A DNA stretch of 7,260 nucleotides. Origin: Synergistaceae bacterium. GTDB taxonomy: Bacteria > Synergistota > Synergistia > Synergistales > Aminobacteriaceae. Below, one piece after another: positions 1-6,125 of the stretch. Under the pieces are notes generated by a model. It saw only the letters and a program-made list of their open reading frames with translations, did not search any database and was not told the DNA's origin. How positions within the stretch are numbered: the stretch's first letter is position 1; each line of letters begins with the position of its first letter. The position numbers and the translations under genes are program-made. The stretch spans positions 1 to 7,260 of the forward strand of contig JAFVEW010000329.1 of the NCBI GenBank assembly GCA_017475805.1, read 5' to 3'.

Positions 1-977
1 GCATTTGGTACGGCATCCAGATGTCCAGAACTTTCACGTAAATCATTCCGTCGCCCGTTTCCCTCAACAGACTGCCTTCCGGCAAGTCCGCTCTCTCCGA
101 CGGGGTCAACTCCGCTTCGAGATAAATCGTCATGTCTTCCTCCGGCTTCGTTTCCAATTCCGCTAATACTCTCGCTTCGGCCTGATTTATCTCCTCGTCC
201 GTCATTGAGTTCACGACTGACACTGTCGGCTGAATTTCCCGATTGTCCATTTTCAAGTTTCCTCCTTTCGTGATTAACTCTAACTACACGTTCAACATTA
301 TCAAGCACCTGACGCGAAAATCCGCTTGTTATAGTCCCTAAGCGCATTACTGTACTTGCGTCAAGTTCTGAAATATTTTCAAAACTAAAATTTTCACGTT
401 GAATTTCAAGTCCGCAACGTGTTCTTAAATAATATTCTACGCTGTTCGTTAATAAATCCGTGAGTTGATGACGTTCTTCCGATGTGTCAGCATTTGAATA
501 TAAAGAGTCGCCGTTTCGTTCAAGATTCTGAGCAAAATTTTTAGAAATAGCAGCAATTTGCGTTCCGAGTTCGCTCGAAAAACCGTACGCTTGATTTAGG
601 CTTTCCGAAATGTCCTTAAAATCTTCCGGCTCAATTTGCCAAATATAAGGCGGTTCGTCAAATTGGTGTCCGAAGTCGGGACGAGTATCAGAAATATCGA
701 AAACATTGAAAACTGATTGAGCATTGGCTCTTAAAAGTTTAATGCTTTTTGTTTCTTTTTCGACACTGCGGTTAAAATGATTTTTCCATAAATTTAAGTC
801 TGCGCAAGCTGTTGCGTCAGGTTGCTGGTCAAAAATTAAAAGCTGGTCTTGAAATTCGTATTTGTGATTTCGTGCCGCGCAAGTCAGAAAATCAGCCCAA
901 TTATCGCCGTTGGAACGCACACGCTGACTTACTTCGTTAAATCTTCGCCGTGCTTCTTGAAGTTCCGTTTCTGCCAT
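1..977 (-). CDS. N-terminal part of a very large conjugative-element polyvalent protein (helicase/methylase type), truncated by the window edge
   Basis: Translating the minus strand from ATG at 977 gives an uninterrupted frame of 325 codons to the left edge, with no stop. The first ~75 residues carry a signature I know from giant proteins of Bacillota conjugative elements that also contain SNF2/DEAD helicase, methylase and LPD domains: NWADFLTCAARNHKY, then FQDQLLIFDQQPDATACADL, then a W-K-N-H-F segment and KSIKLL. A second globular stretch follows (about residues 90-235). From about residue 240 the protein becomes a G/S/R/D-rich low-complexity linker, as is usual between domains in this family. 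The start lies 9 bases after the ArdC stop, and its AGGA ribosome site overlaps that stop, so the two are probably co-transcribed and coupled. Helicase or methylase motifs are not in the visible part; the function is inferred from the N-terminal signature only. The linker is clearly more GC-rich than the rest of the window. Confidence 0.75.
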   Translation of the reverse strand, partial: MAETELQEARRRFNEVSQRVRSNGDNWADFLTCAARNHKYEFQDQLLIFDQQPDATACADLNLWKNHFNRSVEKETKSIKLLRANAQSVFNVFDISDTRPDFGHQFDEPPYIWQIEPEDFKDISESLNQAYGFSSELGTQIAAISKNFAQNLERNGDSLYSNADTSEERHQLTDLLTNSVEYYLRTRCGLEIQRENFSFENISELDASTVMRLGTITSGFSRQVLDNVERVVRVNHERRKLENGQSGNSADSVSRELNDGRGDKSGRSESISGIGNEAGGRHDDLSRSGVDPVGESGLAGRQSVEGNGRRNDLRESSGHLDAVPN

Positions 978-986
978 TTCTAATTC

Positions 987-2237
987 CTAACGTTTTAAGC
1001 CGTGATGACGTTCTTGTTGAACGCTGATTTTAGCTTTCTCGCCTTTTTCATCGTAAGAAAGTTTTAGATTTTCGCCGATTTCGGGAGTCCGTTCTAATTT
1101 TTCGAGCTTGTGAGCGTAGAGGCTATTTTTTCCGATTAATTGAACGCAATAGCCTTTTTCTTGGTCAACATGAAGAATTTTTCCTTTGAACTGCTGATTT
1201 TCAACTCGTGGATTTTCAAAAACTTCGGGATTGCCGTCAATAAGTTTCAAATCTCGAATCATTTGCGCCGTAATTGCAGGCTTTTGTTCTGGATTTTGAA
1301 TTTCCGTTTGCGTAGTTTGAGTCTGTTCTTGAGTTTGTTCGCGCTCTCGGAGGCGTTCATACTTCAAAATTTCTTCTGAGGCTTTTTGAGCCTGATTGAC
1401 AGCCTTAAATAAAGCGTTAGGGTCTTCTTTTACAGCCTTAATCCAGTAATTGACATAAGAAGCATGATTATCAAAATGTTCTTGAGTTTGAGGGGTTCCA
1501 GTTTCAGCCGACACGAACATTGACGTAATTTCGGCTACGAGTTCTTCTTTCGCGTAAGTTTCTGAATTCATGTTGTTTGAGGTCGGACGGTTTAATCTGC
1601 TTGGATGTCCTGTCCAGTGCGCCATTTCATGAAGTGCGGTTGCGTAATAATCGGCCTGAGTCTTGAATTGATCCCGCTCCGGCACTTGGATATAATCGCC
1701 CGTTAAGTTATAAAAAGCCTCATTTCCTCCGTGTCGAATTTCTGCGCCGGACTCTTTAAAAATTCGTTCGGCCTTTTCGCTTGCTTCGATAGGATTTCGA
1801 TTTTTCGGTTCGTATGGCGGTATTCCCTCAATCTGAGAAGCGTGAAAGACAACGTAATTTCTAACTAAAACGCTTTTTTCGACTTCCTGCTTGCCGTCCG
1901 CGTCAAGTACTGGTGCGCCAAATTCATCAAATTTAGGTTTCTCGTCAAATTTATAAAATTCAACGTGAGTGCCTTTCTCACCTTGTTTTACGTGCCAGCC
2001 TTTTTCTTTTGCTTGGTCGAACGTGCACCAGCGAGGGTCTCCGGCCTGACCTAATGCCTGACTTTGCAAAGCTAAATTTATCGTGTTTATTCCGCGATAA
2101 GACCTGCCGCTGACAGCGTTAAAAGGTGCGTTCCCGTCAGTCCACGTTTTTTGCCACGGGGCTGTTCCGTTTTCCATAGCTTCGCATAATTTTTTAACAA
2201 GTTCATCGCGGTATTCTTGAGCCTTTGAAGAAATCAT
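987..2237 (-). CDS. ardC: ArdC-type antirestriction protein: ssDNA-binding domain, zincin-like metallopeptidase and C-terminal KfrB-like domain
   Basis: A 416-residue protein. Residues ~5-135 match the ArdC N-terminal single-strand-DNA-binding domain, with APWQKTW (26-32), NAVSGRSYRGIN (40-51) and the WCTFDQAKEKGWHVKQGEKG segment (70-89). Residues ~150-290 are the zincin-like peptidase domain of polyvalent proteins, with zinc motif HEMAH at 203-207 and a probable third-ligand glutamate in EELVAEI (231-237). A Q/T/E-rich linker (about 297-320) leads to a KfrB-like domain (about 337-405) that is also present at the end of the neighbouring relaxase. ArdC proteins of conjugative plasmids protect transferred DNA from restriction in the recipient; the peptidase target is not generally known. 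The ATG overlaps the stop of the preceding 62-codon gene (ATGA), with GGAGG 9 bases upstream. ArdC and its zinc site are clear; the exact role in this element is inferred. Confidence 0.9.
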   Translation of the reverse strand: MISSKAQEYRDELVKKLCEAMENGTAPWQKTWTDGNAPFNAVSGRSYRGINTINLALQSQALGQAGDPRWCTFDQAKEKGWHVKQGEKGTHVEFYKFDEKPKFDEFGAPVLDADGKQEVEKSVLVRNYVVFHASQIEGIPPYEPKNRNPIEASEKAERIFKESGAEIRHGGNEAFYNLTGDYIQVPERDQFKTQADYYATALHEMAHWTGHPSRLNRPTSNNMNSETYAKEELVAEITSMFVSAETGTPQTQEHFDNHASYVNYWIKAVKEDPNALFKAVNQAQKASEEILKYERLREREQTQEQTQTTQTEIQNPEQKPAITAQMIRDLKLIDGNPEVFENPRVENQQFKGKILHVDQEKGYCVQLIGKNSLYAHKLEKLERTPEIGENLKLSYDEKGEKAKISVQQERHHGLKR

Positions 2238-2422
2238 AAATTTTCGCCTCCGTCCTTATTCCAGCCGTTGACTTTTTCTTGCCATTGCTGACTTCTCGAA
2301 AATGCTTCTTCAACAGTTGGGAACGTTACAACACCTTCAAATTCAGGCATTTCGTCAGGTTCACCGCTGTTGTCTAAGTTTGCTCCGTAATAATCGAGAA
2401 TTTCTTGTAATTTCTCGTCCAT
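2234..2422 (-). CDS. Small acidic protein of unknown function, coupled to ardC
   Basis: A 62-residue protein that I do not recognise. It is acidic (many D and E), has no membrane segment or signal peptide, and contains a central FPTVEEAF-type segment followed by W-Q and W-N positions near the end. It is likely a real gene. A strong AGGAGG lies 11 bases before its ATG, it starts 41 bases after the relaxase stop, and its TGA overlaps the ardC ATG by the classic ATGA arrangement. It therefore probably couples ardC translation to its own. Its place between relaxase and ArdC suggests an accessory transfer or antirestriction role, perhaps as a partner or DNA-mimic-like acidic protein, but that is speculation from charge and position. 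Confidence 0.7.
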   Translation of the reverse strand: MDEKLQEILDYYGANLDNSGEPDEMPEFEGVVTFPTVEEAFSRSQQWQEKVNGWNKDGGENL

Positions 2423-2463
2423 AATTAAAAATTCCTCCTTTTTCTTTTACAGGCAAAAAATTT

Positions 2464-4350
2464 TTATAGGCTTTGAAGTCTTTTGCGAACTTCTTCGCGC
2501 TGAATTTTTGCCCGATGATTTTCATCTAAATATGAAATTCTTAGCGTCTCGCCCTTTAACGGCGGACGTTCAAGTTTTTCAAGTCTGTGAACAAATAAAC
2601 TTCGCTGTCCGACTAACTGCACGCAATAACCGCGATTTTCATCAACATGGACTATTCGTCCTGTGTACTGCTGATTGTCTTTTCGCGGATTAACGTAAAT
2701 TTTGGGATTTTCGACTAAATTTAATTTTGAAATTTCTTCGATAGTTATAAACTGAGATTGTCTTAACGCTTGTCTGCGCCGTTCGACTTCAGCCGCTAAA
2801 TCGGGATTTGAAATTTTTAAGCCGTATTTCACAGCTGCTTTAACGCAAAGTTCCTTATATTCAGCGTTTCCGTTGATTTGAGTTGCGCCCCATTTTTGAT
2901 TTGCGAGTTGCAACGCCGCCGCTACGGATTCTTCTGTGAGTTTTTTCTTATTTAGGATAATTCTTTTTCCCATGTCCGAAAAATCCGCCGTGAAACTCCA
3001 TTCACGACAATAAAGAACACTGCCGCTTGCTCCGCGCCGTGCCTTGTAATTTCGTAAATCAATCTTTCGAGACTTTTCGATGTTTATTCCCGACTGTTCG
3101 GGCGATAATATGAACTGTCCTGGATAGCGATATAAACAATATAAATTTTCGTCGTTTTGATCTGCGAGCCAATCTCGAAATGACGGAAAAATTTTCAAAA
3201 AATGAGATTTTAGCTCTTGAAGTTCGTCATTTTGATTTTCTTTGAGGTTAAGACGTTCTTTTTGTTGAACAAACGCTAAAATGCTTCTTAACTGATTAAA
3301 TTCCTTACCATGAGCACGCCAGCCTTTAGAAAATAATTCCGAGCGGTTTTCTTTCTGACGATAATATAAATTTTTCCGCTCTTGTTTTTGAAGTTCACGT
3401 AATTTTTTCAAAGCAGAGTTTTTCACTTGAAAATAATTGTTTCGTTCAGATTGATACTTTTTCCAAGATAAATTTATCGAGTTCACAATTGGTTCTTGTA
3501 AAATTCTTATTGGTGCAAGATTGCGCACGACAAGGTTTTCATCAGGTGCAATATAAGTTCCTAATCGGTGCTTTAATTGTGTAAAACTACATTTTCTTGA
3601 AACACTCGATAGTTTCAAATTAGTGCCAGACGACTGCAAGATTGCGCCATTACCGCGCACTTTTAACGTAAATCCATGTTCCGCAAGATTTTTATGGAGT
3701 TCCTGCCATGATACTGCTTGCTCCAAAATTGGTGCAATTTCACGTTTAGCAATGCGCTCAATACTTTCAAATCCTGTATGCGCTTCAACATCTCGCGCTG
3801 TCTGAGAAATTTCTGATTTTGAGATTTCTTTTTTCTCGAAAATTTGACCTGAAGAATTTACTTCGTAGCGTCCAGTGTTTTCAATCTCCCAACCCTGAGC
3901 AATTTCAATTTTTCGCGCGGCTTTTTCGAGTGCTTTTTTGCTGTAACCTCCGGCAGGTTTTATTGCCTTAAAAGTTTCCGGCGAAATTCGATTAACTGCA
4001 ACATGAACGTGTAAGTTATCTGTGTCGGACTGCAAGCCCCAAACTGCCTGACAGTTCTCTAAGTTCAATTCTTTTAGCGCGATATTTACAGCTTCATCAA
4101 CTTGTTCATTCGTCGGACTTTCATGTGAACGCCACGACAAAATAAAATGGAACGCCGGAGTTTTACATCTCACGCTCTCGATAGCTAAAGATTCCATTTC
4201 GATTGCCGCCGTTTTGAAGTCATTAATATTCTGTTTTCCTGCATATAAAACTGCGCCTTCAGAATGTCCTGTAATTCCAAGACAGTAATTTATTAATGCC
4301 TTAAAACTGCTTCTGCCGTCCCTGCGAGGCTTAGGAATTTTTCCAATCAT
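2464..4350 (-). CDS. traI: MOBP/TraI-family conjugative relaxase with LPD7 and KfrB-like C-terminal domains
   Basis: A 628-residue relaxase that should nick oriT, stay covalently attached to the 5' end and lead the strand into the recipient. The N-terminal domain (1-~165) has the three relaxase motifs: motif I FKALINYCLG with the candidate nucleophile Y22 (same position as I recall for RP4 TraI), motif II FHFILSWRSHESP (67-79) with S72, and motif III SDTDNLHVHVAVNRI (108-122) with H114 and H116. Where a third metal-binding histidine is usual (two residues before D109) there is Q107. Residues ~185-265 resemble the TraI middle region. A charged coiled-coil-like stretch spans about 300-380. An LPD7-type domain covers about 400-520 (AAALQLANQKWG at 477-488, then YGLKISNPDL at 509-518). 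A KfrB-like domain follows at 549-607. There is no helicase domain. The ATG overlaps the upstream traJ stop (ATGA) and has only a weak ribosome site, implying translational coupling. Confidence 0.93.
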   Translation of the reverse strand: MIGKIPKPRRDGRSSFKALINYCLGITGHSEGAVLYAGKQNINDFKTAAIEMESLAIESVRCKTPAFHFILSWRSHESPTNEQVDEAVNIALKELNLENCQAVWGLQSDTDNLHVHVAVNRISPETFKAIKPAGGYSKKALEKAARKIEIAQGWEIENTGRYEVNSSGQIFEKKEISKSEISQTARDVEAHTGFESIERIAKREIAPILEQAVSWQELHKNLAEHGFTLKVRGNGAILQSSGTNLKLSSVSRKCSFTQLKHRLGTYIAPDENLVVRNLAPIRILQEPIVNSINLSWKKYQSERNNYFQVKNSALKKLRELQKQERKNLYYRQKENRSELFSKGWRAHGKEFNQLRSILAFVQQKERLNLKENQNDELQELKSHFLKIFPSFRDWLADQNDENLYCLYRYPGQFILSPEQSGINIEKSRKIDLRNYKARRGASGSVLYCREWSFTADFSDMGKRIILNKKKLTEESVAAALQLANQKWGATQINGNAEYKELCVKAAVKYGLKISNPDLAAEVERRRQALRQSQFITIEEISKLNLVENPKIYVNPRKDNQQYTGRIVHVDENRGYCVQLVGQRSLFVHRLEKLERPPLKGETLRISYLDENHRAKIQREEVRKRLQSL

Positions 4351-4646
4351 GATAATTTTCTTTCAATAATATGAGTGCAAGATGTTATCGCTTCGAGAGT
4401 TTCTATCATTTTGGAATTATAAATTCCATGCGACTCGTTATTGATATATTTAACAAGACCTCCGAGTCTTCGCAGTTCTTTCAAGATACTAATGTCTAAC
4501 TTTGCGACAACACGAATGTTATAAGCTCGTCTTCTCATATATTCAGAAATTGTTAATCCTGATAATTCAGAAAACAATTTTATTAGCTCGCGTTCTTCAC
4601 TTGTTACTCTTAAATACAATCTAACATTGCGCAATTTTTGTTTCAT
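4347..4646 (-). CDS. traJ: TraJ/MobC-type relaxosome accessory protein (ribbon-helix-helix type)
   Basis: A small basic 99-residue protein that should bind oriT and help the relaxase reach its nick site. Residues 7-45 fit a ribbon-helix-helix fold: VRLYLRVTSEERELI followed by the helical SGLTISEYMRRRA, typical of MobC/TraJ proteins. Residues ~56-68 contain LKELRRLGGLVKYI, which matches the RLGGLLK-type segment of RP4 TraJ as I remember it and is the best reason to favour TraJ over a generic MobC. It is first in the minus-strand operon, next to the candidate oriT, with AAGGAGG 6 bases before the ATG. Its stop overlaps the relaxase start (ATGA). Confidence 0.85.
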   Translation of the reverse strand: MKQKLRNVRLYLRVTSEERELIKLFSELSGLTISEYMRRRAYNIRVVAKLDISILKELRRLGGLVKYINNESHGIYNSKMIETLEAITSCTHIIERKLS

Positions 4647-4680
4647 TTTTTACCTCCTTAATTAAAAATTAGTGTCTTTT

Positions 4681-4767
4681 ACAAGCACAATGTGAGAGGC
4701 TGTTTTAGCAATCGATTACATTTATCTCCCTTTGTCTACAATTTTGTACGGCAAAGGGACTGCTTGT
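4681..4767. repeat. 7-base inverted pair flanking the oriT hairpin
   Basis: ACAAGCA (4681-4687) and TGCTTGT (4761-4767) are exact reverse complements about 73 bases apart that bracket most of the region between traJ and the hairpin. The right copy also lies within a short GGAC/GTCC dyad (4757-4769). A seven-base pair at this distance can occur by chance, so this is a weak candidate for paired TraJ- or TraK-type binding sites. Confidence 0.3.
4727..4759. repeat. Two-part hairpin inside the candidate oriT
   Basis: The outer arms TCCCTTTG (4727-4734) and CAAAGGGA (4752-4759) are perfect complements. Inside them, TACAA (4737-4741) pairs with TTGTA (4744-4748) after a small asymmetric bulge (TC against CGG). 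The whole can fold as an extended hairpin of about 13 base pairs. No T run follows directly on either strand, so it does not look like a terminator. A relaxosome protein site or a relaxase hairpin next to nic is more likely. Confidence 0.7.
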
Positions 4768-4883
4768 CCAAGTTACCTTTCTTTTTTCTTTTAATAATCC
4801 TTGAAGTATACAAGTCCGTTCTAAAGTATTCCTAAAAGTAATATTTTTTTTTGCTGTGTTAATCTCATTTTCAAAATTTAACG

Positions 4884-4890
4884 AAGGAGG
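4884..4890 (+). promoter_or_regulatory. Ribosome binding site fixing the GTG start of the traK-like gene
   Basis: AAGGAGG sits 8 bases before GTG at 4899. The nearby GTG at 4897 and TTG at 4895 are in other frames (the 4897 frame stops within five codons), so 4899 is the only start consistent with this site and the long frame. Confidence 0.8.
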
Positions 4891-4898
4891 AAATTTGT

Positions 4899-5417
4899 GT
4901 GTCCGATGTGATAGTCAAAAAGGGACGCGATATTTTTGTAAATATTGAGGCATTGGAAGAGATTAAAAATTCTCTTTTTGAATTGCCGGAAAAACAACGT
5001 ACCTTATTAAAAGTAAAAGATGCTGTTGCTTTTCTTTTACCGAGTATTCTTTGTGCAAAGGAAAAGAATTATTCAGAACCTGAAATTTTAGAACATTTTG
5101 CACGATTCGGATGGTTTTTTACTCCATCTTCAGCTAGATATCTTTGGCGTCTTGTAAATTCTATGACACAAGGAAATAAACGCAGAAAAAATATTGAAAG
5201 TTATCAACAAGCTGATAATGATAATTTACTAAACGCATCAATAAATTCTGAAGTCATTACAAATGCGATTCAAAATATGGATATTACAAAACCTGAATTA
5301 CAAGTATCGGATATTTACGAAGAACTCAAAAAATCACTTCCTAATGCTAATAAAAATCAAGAAAAAACGCATAACAGCGCACAATTTGAAGTAATACCTG
5401 ACACGGAGGATTTATAA
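4899..5417 (+). CDS. traK: TraK-like oriT-binding mobilisation protein
   Basis: A 172-residue soluble protein starting with GTG. Residues ~38-88 form a compact helical segment of the pattern aliphatic-KDAVAFLLPSI, then NYSEPEILEHFARFGW, then TPSSARYLWRLV. This resembles the helix-turn-helix-like core of RP4 TraK as I remember it (a 'GYS..I...L...G...S...F..YV' pattern). RP4 TraK binds and bends oriT. The rest (about 92-172) is polar, N/Q/K/E-rich and probably disordered. The position is as in RP4: first gene on the far side of oriT from traJ, followed directly by traL. The stop is one base before the traL start. The identity rests on synteny plus a modest motif match. Alternatively it is an unrelated DNA-binding protein that fills the same slot. 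Confidence 0.65.
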   Translation: MSDVIVKKGRDIFVNIEALEEIKNSLFELPEKQRTLLKVKDAVAFLLPSILCAKEKNYSEPEILEHFARFGWFFTPSSARYLWRLVNSMTQGNKRRKNIESYQQADNDNLLNASINSEVITNAIQNMDITKPELQVSDIYEELKKSLPNANKNQEKTHNSAQFEVIPDTEDL

Positions 5418-5418
5418 A

Positions 5419-6123
5419 ATGTCGCGTTCTTTATTTTTTGTAACAGGCGGTAAAGGCGGAGTCGGTAAGAGTATTGTAAGTATGCTTCTAATAGATTTTC
5501 TGACACAGTTCTTAAAAAAGAAAGTTCTTCTTATTGAAAGTGATACAAGCAACCCCGATGTTGGAAAAACTTTTACAAATAATGATTACGTTGAAGTCAT
5601 TTTTCTTTCACTTGATAATGCGGATGGTTGGATTGAACTTGTTGATTATTGCGCGGCAAGCGACAGGGATGTTGTCATAAATTTCGCTGCCAGATCTGGC
5701 GAGGCAATTCAAAAATTCGCAGATACCTTAATAGGAAGTCTTAAAGAACTTGATATGACTTTAACTTCACTTTGGCTTATCAACCGTCAAAGAGACAGCA
5801 TTGAGCTTCTCAAGAGATATATGGATGTTGTTCCCGGTAAATTGCACGTTGTAAGAAATACATTTTTCGGTGCGCCTGAAAAATTCGAGCTTTTCAACAA
5901 TTCAAAAATCAAAGCTGAAGCAGAAAAACGCGGAGCAACTATTGACTGTCCTGACCTTGCGGATCGTGTTGCGGACAATATGTATTCTGAACGTCTTTCG
6001 ATAGCAAGAGCTGCTGAAGAAATGTCGCTTGGGAATCGCGCTGAGTTAAAAAGGTGGCGTTCTCGCGTCTGGAAAATGTTTGACGATATTGGCATCGGAC
6101 GAATAGAAGAAAAGGCTTCTTAA
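5419..6123 (+). CDS. traL: TraL-like ParA/MinD-family ATPase of the transfer region
   Basis: A 234-residue P-loop ATPase with a deviant Walker A, GGKGGVGKS (10-18, signature lysine K12 and catalytic K17), and a switch-like D42 in VLLIESDTSNPD. The Walker B position reads DVVINFAA (84-91), with N88 where family members usually have aspartate. Length and position match RP4 TraL (about 240 residues), which lies between traK and traM. The exact role of TraL in transfer is not well defined. No membrane segment is seen. GGAGG lies 9 bases before the ATG, and the gene follows traK by one base and precedes traM by two, so the three form one operon. A chromosome- or plasmid-partition ParA is less likely because there is no ParB-like partner and the neighbours are transfer genes. 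Confidence 0.8.
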   Translation: MSRSLFFVTGGKGGVGKSIVSMLLIDFLTQFLKKKVLLIESDTSNPDVGKTFTNNDYVEVIFLSLDNADGWIELVDYCAASDRDVVINFAARSGEAIQKFADTLIGSLKELDMTLTSLWLINRQRDSIELLKRYMDVVPGKLHVVRNTFFGAPEKFELFNNSKIKAEAEKRGATIDCPDLADRVADNMYSERLSIARAAEEMSLGNRAELKRWRSRVWKMFDDIGIGRIEEKAS

Positions 6124-6125
6124 TT

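Larger units (their letters stand above)
4647..4898. other. Candidate origin of transfer (oriT) and divergent promoter region
   Basis: This is the only sizeable non-coding stretch in the window. It lies between divergent traJ-traI and traK-traL-traM, exactly where IncP-type elements have oriT. It contains a structured inverted repeat (4727-4759), a flanking 7-base inverted pair (4681-4687 with 4761-4767), a pyrimidine tract (about 4774-4790), an imperfect palindrome CTTG/CAAG around 4800-4814, and a long T run near 4844-4852. A loose look-alike of the IncP nick core (ATCCTTG, 4797-4803) is present on the plus strand, but I cannot place the nick with confidence. Promoters for both operons should be here. 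The best plus-strand candidate, TTGAAG (4801-4806) with AAGTAT 17 bases on, is weak, and I found no convincing minus-strand promoter. The oriT assignment rests on gene order and structure, not on a matched nic sequence. Confidence 0.65.

Noticed and set aside
1140..1379. Plus-strand open frame opposite the 3' part of ardC
   Set aside because: F/L/S-rich translation antisense to a well-supported gene, with no sensible ribosome site; it is the mirror of the Q/E/K-rich linker on the other strand.
2508..2693. Plus-strand open frame opposite the relaxase C terminus
   Set aside because: Antisense to the conserved KfrB-like domain, no family signature.
3623..3805. Plus-strand open frame opposite the relaxase middle region
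   Set aside because: Antisense shadow of a conserved domain, no ribosome site or recognisable motif.
4727..4759. Hairpin as a bidirectional terminator
   Set aside because: No T run follows the stem directly on either strand, and a terminator between two divergent operons would have no purpose.
4801..4829. Sigma70-type promoter for the traK operon
   Set aside because: TTGAAG and AAGTAT at 17-base spacing match the consensus poorly; not listed as a feature of its own.
5787..6095. Minus-strand open frame of about 100 codons inside traL
   Set aside because: Ser/Arg-rich antisense translation opposite a clear ATPase gene; the frame carries no motif.
5419..6123. Chromosome or plasmid partition ParA
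   Set aside because: There is no ParB or centromere-like repeat beside it, and it sits between traK- and traM-like genes with TraL-like length.
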